This document shows positions 15,673 to 22,795 of a stretch of 22,795 nt of DNA, in pieces. The notes below the pieces were generated by a model. The model did not search any database, was not told the origin of the DNA, and worked only from the letters and a program-made list of their open reading frames with translations. The position numbers and the translations under genes were made by a program. The stretch comes from an uncultured Alphaproteobacteria bacterium (GTDB taxonomy: Bacteria; Pseudomonadota; Alphaproteobacteria; Micavibrionales; Micavibrionaceae): assembly GCA_946481105.1 (NCBI GenBank), contig CAMLMM010000031.1, forward strand, positions 1 through 22,795, read 5' to 3'. Positions within the stretch are counted from its first letter, which is position 1. Each line of letters starts with the position of its first letter.

Positions 15673-17472
15673 ATGAATATGCGGTTGCGCACGAAGATTG
15701 CCATTGCCTTTGCCTTCATGCTTGTTCTGGTGTTGCTTGTTGCCGGGGGTGGTTTTGTTTCGCTGGGGCAAATGAAGCGTTCTCTTTCTGAAGTATCGGA
15801 CCTGGCCGCTGTTCGTCAGTCGGCGCAGAGCCTGTCTTCAGATTATATAGAGGTGGAAGCTTTGGTTGGATCTTATATCGCAACTGGCGACGCGCAGAAA
15901 GTTGATCAGGCTTTTGCCAAGCTGGAAGAGATTGGCAAGCAGTTGACGCAGGGCGAGGGGGATAATGACACCAGCAGCAAAGAGAAAGCCATATTAGAGC
16001 AGGTGATTGCCAAGAAAAAGAAGTTTGAAGATCTGCTGGCGGCGATTAAAGAAAAGAATACGCAGGTACGCGCCAATCGGTTTGAAAGACTTATACCGCT
16101 CGGCGATGATATAGAAAAGAAACTGGGAAAAATAAGCGACGAAACCTATTTGTCTGGTAATGTCGATGCCTCGGTTGCTGCGGCTAATATGCGTGCCAAT
16201 TTTCTGAATGCCCGGATTTCAAGCCAGTTATTTTTCGCTGGTGCAGACCCTGAAAAGTACAAAGCCATGTTCACCAAAGGCATGACCACGTATTTTGAGG
16301 CGGGGCAAAATCTTAAGGCTTATATTACAGATAAGGCCATGGCTGAGCAGGTGGGTAAACTGCTGTCAGATAAAAATTATCAAACGATATTTAATGAAAG
16401 TGTTGAGCTGACCAATCAGTTGAATCAACTGATCAAAGACCTGGATGCAAGTTCGCTGGAGACAGAGCAGATTATTCAGCAATACGTCGCGGCGGTACAA
16501 CAAACCAGCGATCAGGTTATGAGCGATGCCGAGTCCTCTACAAACAAATTCAAGATGGTTTCCATTGGGATTCTTATTGTTGGTTTTGGTACGGCGGTTG
16601 TTTTTCTTACCTATATCATGCGGGTGTTGCGCAGCACGGTCATGGAACTGTCGCAGGGTTTTGAAGTAACCAAAGGCGCCATTGAAAAAGTGCAGGGAAA
16701 TAATGACCGTGTCAGTGAAATCATTGCAATGATGGCTGAATCCGCCGAGGCAGCAGGCGCCCGCGGAGAAGAAATGCAGACACAGTCATCCACGATGAGT
16801 GAGAATGTCCAGAAGGTGTCAACGGCTGTTGATGAGCTGGGGCATTCCATTCGGGAAGTCGGTGGTATTACCCAAGCTTCCATGAGCCGCGTGAATGAAG
16901 CCGTCGAGCGCACGGAACAGATGGAAAAAATTATCGGTGACCTGAATGCGTCCGCCGAGCAGATCGGGACAGTCGTTCACCTGATTAATTCTCTGGCGGA
17001 ACAAACCAGCCTTTTGGCTTTGAATGCGACGATTGAAGCGGCGCGTGCGGGCGAGGCGGGTAAGGGATTCTCGGTCGTTGCTGATGAAGTGAAAAAGCTT
17101 GCCGTCGAAACCACGCAGTCTACCGAAAGTATTCGCGAGCAGGTCGAGCGTATCTCACAGATATCCCGGAATGCCATGAACAATATGAATGAACTGGCCG
17201 GGCATATACGTGGAATCGAAATGAATGCCGGAGAGATTAATAATTCTGTCGGCGAGCAGGAGCGCGGGGCCAGCGCCATCACGCATAATGTGGGGCAGGC
17301 CGCCGACTTCACCACTCTGGTAAGCCGTAATATCCAGTCCATCAGCGAAGATATGATTGTATCCGGCCGCCTGGGGCAGGACGCGGTATCCATGTCGACA
17401 ACCATGTCGGAAGGCATACGTCAGCTTAACGACTCTGCCGAGCAATTCATGGTGACACTAAGGCGGTTGTAA
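15673..17472 (+). CDS. Methyl-accepting chemotaxis protein without recognisable HAMP
   Basis: Inner-membrane chemoreceptor of 599 aa. TM1 is about residues 8-30, an all-helical periplasmic sensor about 31-294, and TM2 about 295-317. The cytoplasmic signalling domain has the conserved tip [20 protein letters not shown] starting at 441, then [15 protein letters not shown]. The sensor is long (about 260 aa) and helical, like the helical bimodular (HBM) class, though this is a guess. Between TM2 and the tip are only about 124 residues with no proline-containing HAMP pattern, against about 175 in E. coli Tsr. No C-terminal NWETF-type CheR-docking pentapeptide is present. It abuts the convergent lipoprotein gene with no gap. 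No che genes are nearby. Confidence 0.93.
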   Translation: MNMRLRTKIAIAFAFMLVLVLLVAGGGFVSLGQMKRSLSEVSDLAAVRQSAQSLSSDYIEVEALVGSYIATGDAQKVDQAFAKLEEIGKQLTQGEGDNDTSSKEKAILEQVIAKKKKFEDLLAAIKEKNTQVRANRFERLIPLGDDIEKKLGKISDETYLSGNVDASVAAANMRANFLNARISSQLFFAGADPEKYKAMFTKGMTTYFEAGQNLKAYITDKAMAEQVGKLLSDKNYQTIFNESVELTNQLNQLIKDLDASSLETEQIIQQYVAAVQQTSDQVMSDAESSTNKFKMVSIGILIVGFGTAVVFLTYIMRVLRSTVMELSQGFEVTKGAIEKVQGNNDRVSEIIAMMAESAEAAGARGEEMQTQSSTMSENVQKVSTAVDELGHSIREVGGITQASMSRVNEAVERTEQMEKIIGDLNASAEQIGTVVHLINSLAEQTSLLALNATIEAARAGEAGKGFSVVADEVKKLAVETTQSTESIREQVERISQISRNAMNNMNELAGHIRGIEMNAGEINNSVGEQERGASAITHNVGQAADFTTLVSRNIQSISEDMIVSGRLGQDAVSMSTTMSEGIRQLNDSAEQFMVTLRRL

Positions 17473-17952
17473 TTAATCGCGCTTGCCGCCGGTGGCGGTG
17501 TCGGCGGCGCTGGATGTATCTTTCTTGTTGAATTTACCCAGGTTGCCCATCATCTGTTGCAGGAAGGTGAAGTCCGTGCCGGAAGCCGGGGTTGTACGCT
17601 GAACCAGCGGGATATCTTCGCGCCCGTCTTTGCGTTCCTGAACTTTGTCTACTTTGCCATCTGCGCCGAACACCACCATCACAATGCGTTCCTGCGTGAC
17701 TTTGGGGTCCATAATGCCTTTTTTCTCGGTTTTCTGGCCCATGTAATACCAGGTGTTTTCGTCGAATGGTGCGACGGTGGTCGGCGATCCGACCTTGCGA
17801 ATAACATCCTCACGGGCATCAACGCCCGGCAAAATTTCCTTCATTTGATAGTCTTCCAGCAGATTGCCGCGGACGGCGGTGACTGGGGTACAGGCAGGGG
17901 CCAAAAGAGCGAGGCAGGCCAGGGAAGGGAGGAGTAAATGTCTGTTTTTCAT
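17473..17952 (-). CDS. bamE: BamE/OmlA/SmpA-type outer-membrane lipoprotein
   Basis: Small lipoprotein of the SmpA/OmlA family, about 159 aa, expected to be part of the BAM outer-membrane protein assembly complex. The chosen ATG at 17952 starts MKNRHLLLPSLACLALLAPA with the lipid-bearing cysteine at 21, a good lipoprotein signal; the upstream start at 17988 would add 12 residues ahead of it. The BamE core contains LPGVDAREDVIRKVGSPTTV, then TWYYMG and IVMVVFGADGKV. After the domain is a low-complexity tail (about 117-159). It is divergent from the cbp3-type gene, a pairing common in alphaproteobacteria. Confidence 0.87.
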   Translation of the reverse strand: MKNRHLLLPSLACLALLAPACTPVTAVRGNLLEDYQMKEILPGVDAREDVIRKVGSPTTVAPFDENTWYYMGQKTEKKGIMDPKVTQERIVMVVFGADGKVDKVQERKDGREDIPLVQRTTPASGTDFTFLQQMMGNLGKFNKKDTSSAADTATGGKRD

Positions 17953-18082
17953 GTCTTTATAGGTACTGGGAAATGGCGGTAACGTCAATTTACTAATTTT
18001 CTTTCCTGTCGGGCCAAGTTTTGCTATCTTTCAGTATCCCATAATAAATTTATAAGCTGCGCCCGATGGGCAGGAGGGTTAC

Positions 18083-18664
18083 GTGTTACGTTTTTTGACT
18101 AGAACCGGACGTCAGAATGCCAAGGCTGCCAATAAGTTGTACGACATTGTTCTGGCGCAATCCCGCAATCCTGTTTTTTATGAATATTTTGGTGTGCCGG
18201 ATACGGTGGATGGGCGTTTTGAAATGATCGCCCTGCATGGCGGGTTGCTGGTCGACCGGCTGTGTCAGGCAGACACGGGAAAACGGGGGCAAAAACTGGC
18301 GCAGGCTTTTTTTGATTCCATGTTCCGCAATATCGACTGGTCCGTGCGGGAAATGGGTATCGGCGACCTGAGTGTGCCGCGTCATATGAAGCGCATGATG
18401 ACAGCATTCAAAGGGCGCGCGTTTGCCTATGGTGAATCGGCTAAATCAGGCCGAGGTTGCCTTGTCCATGCATTGAAGCGAAATGTATACGGCACGGTTG
18501 AATCAATATCGCAGGCTGATATTGAAGCTTTGGCAGCTTACGTTGACGCCTGCATCTATGATATACGTCAGCGGAATATATCTGAATTAATCGAGGGGCA
18601 GTTAAAATTCCCCGATGCCGCTAATTTTATGAGCACGCAAAATCATGCAAAAAAAATCGCCTAA
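18083..18664 (+). CDS. Ubiquinol-cytochrome c chaperone (CBP3 family)
   Basis: Protein of 193 aa of the family of mitochondrial CBP3, which helps assemble the cytochrome bc1 complex. Recognisable family sequence is YDIVLAQSRNPVFYEYFGVP, RFEMIALHGGLLVDRL, and FDSMFRNIDWSVREMGIGD with the following VPRHMKRM. The start is a GTG: GGAGG lies six bases upstream and no better ATG exists. A possible promoter (TTGCTA about 18 bp ahead of TAAATT) lies in the 130-bp gap from the divergent lipoprotein gene. It overlaps the next gene by 20 bp. The alphaproteobacterial type fits an organism with aerobic respiration through bc1. Confidence 0.88.
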   Translation: MLRFLTRTGRQNAKAANKLYDIVLAQSRNPVFYEYFGVPDTVDGRFEMIALHGGLLVDRLCQADTGKRGQKLAQAFFDSMFRNIDWSVREMGIGDLSVPRHMKRMMTAFKGRAFAYGESAKSGRGCLVHALKRNVYGTVESISQADIEALAAYVDACIYDIRQRNISELIEGQLKFPDAANFMSTQNHAKKIA

Positions 18665-19235
18665 TGCCGAATGGCCGTATCCCGTTAATGTAGATTCTAT
18701 TCCCGATATGGGGCGCCATGTGAAGATGGTGGCCACAGCAGAACAATGTGCGGCCATAGCCGAGCGCCTGGAATTGCTGGGGGTCCAAAAACTTGAAGCC
18801 GACCTGGAATTAAATCTTCAGAATGGCGGCCATATACTTTACGTGCAGGGGGCGTTACGCGCCGATGTTACACAAAGCTGCGTTGTATCGGGCCAACCGA
18901 TTGAATCGCATGTCGAGGATAATTTTGAAGCCTGGTTTGCCAATAACGATAAAGTCGCATCTTTTTCCCGTGCGCGTCATGAAGCCCAACTGAAAAGCGA
19001 AAGCGAAGAAGTCCAGATGCTGGAAGAAAAAGACGACCCGGAACCGTTGGTCGATGGTCAGGTTGACCTTGGCGATTTGGTAATCCAGTATCTTTCGCTG
19101 GCGATTAATCCGTATCCCCGCCATCCTTCGGCAGGGGATGCGCCAGTGGCAGAAGCCGATCCGAAAAAGGCCGCCGCCGGAAATTTGCGTCCGAACCCGT
19201 TTGCCGCGCTGAAAAACTGGCGGCCTAAGGATTAA
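18645..19235 (+). CDS. DUF177 (YceD family) protein
   Basis: Protein of 196 aa of the DUF177/YceD family, usually encoded just upstream of rpmF and linked with ribosome or rRNA biogenesis. Features are a helical N-terminus, the ADVTQSCVVSGQPIESHVED segment, the acidic region DDPEPLVDGQVDLGDLVIQY with LSLAINPYPRHP, and the C-terminal RPNPFAALKNW. It overlaps the cbp3-type gene by 20 bp. Its expected partner rpmF is separated from it by a minus-strand accessory gene that begins at the very next base. Confidence 0.87.
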   Translation: MQKKSPNAEWPYPVNVDSIPDMGRHVKMVATAEQCAAIAERLELLGVQKLEADLELNLQNGGHILYVQGALRADVTQSCVVSGQPIESHVEDNFEAWFANNDKVASFSRARHEAQLKSESEEVQMLEEKDDPEPLVDGQVDLGDLVIQYLSLAINPYPRHPSAGDAPVAEADPKKAAAGNLRPNPFAALKNWRPKD

Positions 19236-20327
19236 TCAAACCGGCTGCTGGCTTACCAGATGCGGGTACTGGCTCGCGTGAATTTGCAGACTGATATCCA
19301 TCGACATCCGCATAAAATCTGTCAATGACACGCCTGGGTCAACTGATGTTTCGAGAGCCGATGTGATTTTGTCGCTACGCGCCGCCGCGAACAGGGGTGA
19401 AATACATTGCCCGCCGTCTGGCACGTAGCATAAAACAAACAGCGGGTTACCTGATTGATTGAAATGCATGAGCGCTATGTGCGGCGCGCGCGCCACATAG
19501 ATATCATCATTTGGCGTAACGCCAAGTTTCAGTATGTTCGTCAGTGTAATAGCCAGGGGGTTGAATCGCTCATCACCAGGCAATGACGCGGCCTTAAATG
19601 CTGCCGGCAGCAGGTGGTTCATCGCAGCTTTGCGCGCATCCTCCAGAAACGTGGGGACTGGAAGTTTTTGCGCTTTAAAAGAGTCTATAGATGAACTTAT
19701 AAAATCAACAGCTACGATGCTGTCCGGTGGGCACTCGGACAGGTGGCGCTCAAGGTGTGGAGCGTATGCCGTTACCATATCGCAAAGTTGCCGCGTGGTC
19801 AGCACATTCCGGATATCGTCCAGATGAAAACCCGATCCTGTCTTTTTGTCCATTTTACCCAAATGAGGTCCAATTTTTTCGGCATGGATGATCAGAAAAT
19901 CCCTGCGTTGTGTCGCGGGCAGATGATGGTAAATAGTGTGAAAAATAGTGATATCCTCTTCGGGCGATAATTTTCCGAGAGTTTCATTTACATCGGCGAT
20001 ATGGGCCACCCAGAACTGCCCTTTGCTATCCAGGTTATAAAGTTGTTCGGCGATGCCGATGATAGCATCCAAAGCCTGTTTAGGATCCGTTTGAGCAAGT
20101 TCCAGGAAGGCAGACTGGATATCACATTTTTTACGTGCGAGTGTTTCGTCCTGTTCATGAAGGTCGAGATCCTCAAAAAGACATTGCAATGAATAGAGCC
20201 TGCCCTCTGCTGATGGGTGGCTCCAATTCTGATAGGCAGTGCGGAATCCGCAATAGGCTTTATGCAGGGGGCCGAGCAGTTTGTGCCAGGCTATCTTATC
20301 GTTCTTATTGTTGGTTGAGTTTTTCAT
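19236..20327 (-). CDS. Unrecognised 363-aa protein, paralogue B
   Basis: I do not recognise a described family. Soluble, no signal peptide, mostly helical with a beta-like C-terminal block. Paralogue of the protein at 651-1697: DIQSAFLELA (69-78), FLIIHAE (144-150), YAPHLERHL (188-196), PTFLEDARKAAM (225-236), LGVTPNDDI (268-276), and LFVLC (296-300) with ISPLFAAARSD (309-319) match that protein in the same order and nearly the same spacing. ATG has AAAGGA nearby. It abuts DUF177 tail-to-tail with zero gap and sits between DUF177 and rpmF, genes that are normally adjacent. It has a good promoter of its own. It has several cysteines (for example 26, 49, 68, 182, 199, 300, 308) but no metal-binding pattern I can name. 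Function unknown. Confidence 0.8.
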   Translation of the reverse strand: MKNSTNNKNDKIAWHKLLGPLHKAYCGFRTAYQNWSHPSAEGRLYSLQCLFEDLDLHEQDETLARKKCDIQSAFLELAQTDPKQALDAIIGIAEQLYNLDSKGQFWVAHIADVNETLGKLSPEEDITIFHTIYHHLPATQRRDFLIIHAEKIGPHLGKMDKKTGSGFHLDDIRNVLTTRQLCDMVTAYAPHLERHLSECPPDSIVAVDFISSSIDSFKAQKLPVPTFLEDARKAAMNHLLPAAFKAASLPGDERFNPLAITLTNILKLGVTPNDDIYVARAPHIALMHFNQSGNPLFVLCYVPDGGQCISPLFAAARSDKITSALETSVDPGVSLTDFMRMSMDISLQIHASQYPHLVSQQPV

Positions 20328-20340
20328 GGCGCAGTCCTTT

Positions 20341-20395
20341 TATGTTCCCTGTTTGATGTTTGGAATGTCATAAAACACCATGTAATTTATGTCAA
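20341..20395 (-). promoter_or_regulatory. Promoter and leader element of paralogue B
   Basis: On the minus strand a perfect -35 TTGACA (20390-20395) is followed by a 17-bp spacer and -10 TATGAC (20367-20372, 4 of 6). The predicted transcript start is near 20360. Downstream is AAACAGGGAACATA (20341-20354), 13 of 14 identical to the leader of paralogue A. The sequence TTGACATAAA at the -35 is identical in both. The separate Shine-Dalgarno AAAGGA lies closer to the ATG. Confidence 0.6.
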
Positions 20396-20560
20396 TATTT
20401 TGCCGCTGCGGTGTTTTTTGAAATTTTTGCTATAAAGCAGGGTGGAGCAGGCTAATTGTATTTATATTATGGCAATTAATGCTTTTGCGGCGATTTTCCT
20501 TGCATCCGTCCGATGATTTCGCTAAAAAGCCGTCCTTAACACTTAACAGGATTCTCTATT

Positions 20561-20740
20561 ATGGCAGTACCAAAGAAGAAAACATCGAAATCCGTTCGCA
20601 ACATGCGCCGTTCGCACCATGCGCTGGAGACCTTTAACTGGGTGGAAGACAAGACAACCGGTGAACCAGTTCGCCGTCACCATGTTGACCTGAAAACCGG
20701 CATGTACCGTGGCCGTCAGGTTGTAGAAGTTCAACAGTAA
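20561..20740 (+). CDS. rpmF: 50S ribosomal protein L32
   Basis: Ribosomal protein of 59 aa. The sequence opens [20 protein letters not shown], the standard L32 N-terminus, and continues with [16 protein letters not shown]. It lacks the four zinc-binding cysteines found in some L32 proteins, as is normal for proteobacteria. AGGA lies about 10 bp before the ATG. The upstream 233-bp gap after the divergent paralogue B must hold its promoter, since DUF177 can no longer be directly joined to it. A terminator follows, so it is at least partly separate from plsX. Confidence 0.96.
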   Translation: MAVPKKKTSKSVRNMRRSHHALETFNWVEDKTTGEPVRRHHVDLKTGMYRGRQVVEVQQ

Positions 20741-20754
20741 TTTCTGTTGAATAC

Positions 20755-20787
20755 CAGGCCCCAGCCCTTTTGGGGCCTGTTTTATTT
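20755..20787 (+). terminator. Rho-independent terminator after rpmF
   Basis: CAGGCCCC (20755-20762) pairs with GGGGCCTG (20772-20779) around a 9-base loop, followed by a T-rich TTTTATTTT. An 8-bp GC-rich stem with a T tail on the plus strand is a standard terminator. It suggests that plsX has its own promoter in the 57 bp that follow, or depends on read-through. Confidence 0.9.
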
Positions 20788-20843
20788 TGCGTTTCGGGAC
20801 TAAATTCTAGTTCACGTTAATATATCAACATCAGGGAATATTC

Positions 20844-21896
20844 ATGTCAGGTTCGCTGACGATTGCATTGGACGCTATGGGCGGCGACTTCGGCCCCGAC
20901 ACGGTTATTCCCGGCGCCGCGCTTGCCCTTAAAGAAAATCCAAATCTCAAATTTCTGATATACGGGGATGAGTCCCGTATCAATCCGCTTTTGGCGCAGC
21001 ATCCGAAAGTGGCGGCTGCTTCAATTACCTATCATACGGATAAAGCGGTATCGCCGCATGATAAGCCGGGCGTGGCTTTGCGGACTGGTCGTGATTCCAG
21101 CATGCGTCTGGCGATTGATGCGGTGAAAGAAAAGAAAGCCGACTGCGTTGTATCCGGTGGTAATACCGGGGCGCTGATGGCGATGGCCAAGATGGTTTTG
21201 AAATGCTTGCCGGGGATTGAACGTCCGGCAATTGCGTCATTGTTGCCGACGGTCAAACGCGAAGTCGTCGTGCTTGATCTGGGTGCCAATCTGGAATGCG
21301 ACAGCCAGATGCTGGTGCAGTTTGCCATTCTCGGGTCGGTCTATGCGCGCGTCGTGCGCGGTCATGATCAGCCTATGGTCGGGCTTTTGAATATCGGGTC
21401 CGAGGACATGAAGGGCCATGACGAGCTGAAAGAAGCTGCCACGATTCTGCAGCAGGTGAAATTTCCCGGCGTTTATAAAGGCTTCGTCGAAGGGAATGAT
21501 ATCCCGATGGGCGAAGTGGATGTCGTGGTGACTGACGGATTTACCGGGAATGTCGCGCTGAAAACCGCCGAAGGCGTAAGTGACCTGATTTCCACCATGC
21601 TGAAACGTTCGCTCAAATCATCGCCGATTGCGATGCTGGGCGCGATGCTGGCCTATGGCGCGCTGAAACGCCTGAAGAGTGAGATGGACCCCCGCCGTTA
21701 TAACGGCGGGATGTTCCTCGGACTGGATGGTGTGTGTGTCAAAAGTCATGGCGGTATGGACGCGTTCGGGTTTTCAAACGCCATTCTTCATGCCGCTGAA
21801 ATTGCCGCCAAGAATTTTAATGTCCGCGTTGCGGCCGAAATTGCCGAAGTCATGTCGCAGGAACAGAAACTGCACCTGGTTGAAAAGGTTTCCTGA
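20844..21896 (+). CDS. plsX: Phosphate acyltransferase PlsX
   Basis: Peripheral membrane-associated enzyme that makes acyl-phosphate from acyl-ACP for phospholipid synthesis, 350 aa. Family sequence includes IALDAMGGDFGP at the N-terminus, VSGGNTGALMAMAKM, VVLDLGANLECD, and GLLNIGSEDMKG with VVTDGFTGNVALKTAEG. The ATG follows CAGGGAATATTC, with a Shine-Dalgarno at GGGA. The stop overlaps the fabH start by one base (TGATG), so the two are translationally coupled, the usual plsX-fabH arrangement. Confidence 0.96.
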   Translation: MSGSLTIALDAMGGDFGPDTVIPGAALALKENPNLKFLIYGDESRINPLLAQHPKVAAASITYHTDKAVSPHDKPGVALRTGRDSSMRLAIDAVKEKKADCVVSGGNTGALMAMAKMVLKCLPGIERPAIASLLPTVKREVVVLDLGANLECDSQMLVQFAILGSVYARVVRGHDQPMVGLLNIGSEDMKGHDELKEAATILQQVKFPGVYKGFVEGNDIPMGEVDVVVTDGFTGNVALKTAEGVSDLISTMLKRSLKSSPIAMLGAMLAYGALKRLKSEMDPRRYNGGMFLGLDGVCVKSHGGMDAFGFSNAILHAAEIAAKNFNVRVAAEIAEVMSQEQKLHLVEKVS

Positions 21897-22795
21897 TGCC
21901 CTTGCGTTCCGTTATCCGTAGCACGGGTTCCTATTTACCCGATCGTATTCTCACCAATACTGAAATGGAAAAACTCGTCGATACAAGCGATGAGTGGATT
22001 GTCCAGCGTACCGGTATCAAGGCGCGCCATGTGGCGGCCGAGGGGCAGGCGACATCTGATATGGCGGCTAAAGCCGCGCAACGCGCGCTTGAAGCGTCCG
22101 GCCTCACCGCCGCTGATATCGACGGTGTGATTGTCGCGACGACAACGCCCGATCAGTCCTTTCCATCCGTTGCCGTCAAGGTACAGGCGGCCCTCGGGTT
22201 AAAACAGGGACCAGCCTTTGATGTGCAGGCCGTATGCTCAGGCTTTGTGTATGCCTTGTCCGTTGCCGACTCCATGATACGTTCCGGCGTGATGCGCCGT
22301 GTTATCGTTATCGGCGCGGAAAAGATGACCTCGCTTCTCGACTGGAACGACCGGGCCACGTGTGTGCTGTTTGGTGACGGGGCAGGGGCGGTTATTCTGG
22401 AAGGGCAAGACGGTGAGAACGGTATTCTCTCCACGCATTTATATGCAGATGGCAAACTGAATGACTTGCTTTATACCGATGGCGGCGTGTCGACGACGGG
22501 GACCAGCGGTCATATCATTATGCACGGCAAGGAAGTTTTCAAAAACGCTGTGTCGCTGATGGCGAGCATCGTCGATGAAGTCCTGACCAAAAATGGCATC
22601 ACACCGGACCAGATCGACTGGCTGGTACCGCACCAAGCGAATTTGCGTATTATCGCCGGAACCGCCGAAAAACTTAAAATGAGCATGGATAAGGTTGTCG
22701 TAACCGTCGACCGGCACGGAAATACCTCGGCGGCGTCCATTCCTCTAGCTCTTGATGCTGCCGTGCGGGACGGGCGGATAAAACGCGGCCAAACC
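21896..22795 (+). CDS. fabH: 3-oxoacyl-ACP synthase III FabH (3' end outside window)
   Basis: Condensing enzyme that starts fatty acid synthesis by joining acetyl-CoA and malonyl-ACP. Exactly 300 codons are in the window and the frame stays open to the last base; the full protein should be about 320-325 aa. The catalytic triad is C114 (VCSGFVYAL), H246 (VPHQANLRII) and N276 (HGNTSAASIPLAL), matching C112, H244 and N274 of E. coli FabH. The N-terminal SDEWIVQRTGIKARH is also typical. The start overlaps the plsX stop (TGATG). In alphaproteobacteria ihfA usually follows. Confidence 0.96.
   Translation, partial: MPLRSVIRSTGSYLPDRILTNTEMEKLVDTSDEWIVQRTGIKARHVAAEGQATSDMAAKAAQRALEASGLTAADIDGVIVATTTPDQSFPSVAVKVQAALGLKQGPAFDVQAVCSGFVYALSVADSMIRSGVMRRVIVIGAEKMTSLLDWNDRATCVLFGDGAGAVILEGQDGENGILSTHLYADGKLNDLLYTDGGVSTTGTSGHIIMHGKEVFKNAVSLMASIVDEVLTKNGITPDQIDWLVPHQANLRIIAGTAEKLKMSMDKVVVTVDRHGNTSAASIPLALDAAVRDGRIKRGQT

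Noticed and set aside
20469..20516. A 15-codon frame (MAINAFAAIFLASVR) ahead of rpmF as a leader peptide
   Set aside because: No Shine-Dalgarno, no attenuator hairpin after it, and no codon bias pointing to a regulatory leader.

Overview
The window is a stretch of alphaproteobacterial chromosome of moderate GC, made mostly of conserved housekeeping genes with three accessory-looking genes set among them. The alphaproteobacterial assignment rests on several signs: a Fur-family regulator without the CxxC zinc cysteines, a DUF1491 protein, a soluble PleC/DivJ/PdhS-type histidine kinase, a SUF operon led by an Rrf2 regulator and containing a SufT-type protein, and the block bamE-like lipoprotein / CBP3-type ubiquinol-cytochrome c chaperone / DUF177 / rpmF / plsX / fabH. 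I cannot name the genus. No rRNA, tRNA, CRISPR array, insertion sequence or phage gene was seen.

Layout. (1) 1-646: 3' part of upp. (2) 651-1697, minus: unrecognised 348-aa protein (paralogue A), followed by a 305-bp AT-rich gap that holds its promoter and a perfect hairpin. (3) 2003-5907, plus: PAS-PAS histidine kinase, fur-like regulator, DUF1491 gene and prfC, closely packed. (4) 5891-8146, minus: membrane protein fused to a spermidine-synthase-like domain; its 3' end overlaps that of prfC. (5) 8253-14358, plus: the SUF iron-sulfur assembly operon (Rrf2 regulator, sufB, HEPN-like gene, sufC, sufD, sufS, sufT, sufA), ending at a strong bidirectional terminator. (6) 14408-15571, minus, and 15673-17472, plus: a divergent pair, an orphan branched-chain-amino-acid-type binding protein and a chemoreceptor with no recognisable HAMP domain. 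(7) 17473-22795: BamE-like lipoprotein (minus), cbp3-type chaperone, DUF177, paralogue B (minus, 363 aa), rpmF with its own terminator, plsX and the 5' part of fabH.

How the genes work together. The SUF operon encodes the cysteine desulfurase (SufS), the SufBCD scaffold, an A-type carrier and a SufT maturation factor. Its Rrf2 regulator keeps the cysteines expected to hold an Fe-S cluster and has a near-perfect 27-bp inverted repeat over its own promoter, which suggests autoregulation by cluster status. An AT-rich HEPN-like gene sits between sufB and sufC. The rpmF-plsX-fabH block links a ribosomal protein with phospholipid and fatty acid initiation.

The main novelty is the pair of unrecognised proteins A and B, about 17.5 kb apart. 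They share collinear sequence blocks, the same -35 region (TTGACATAAA), a 13/14 identical leader element, and the same placement tail-to-tail against the 3' end of a core gene. They look like members of an undescribed, co-regulated paralogous family. The second accessory signal is the HEPN-like gene inside the suf operon.
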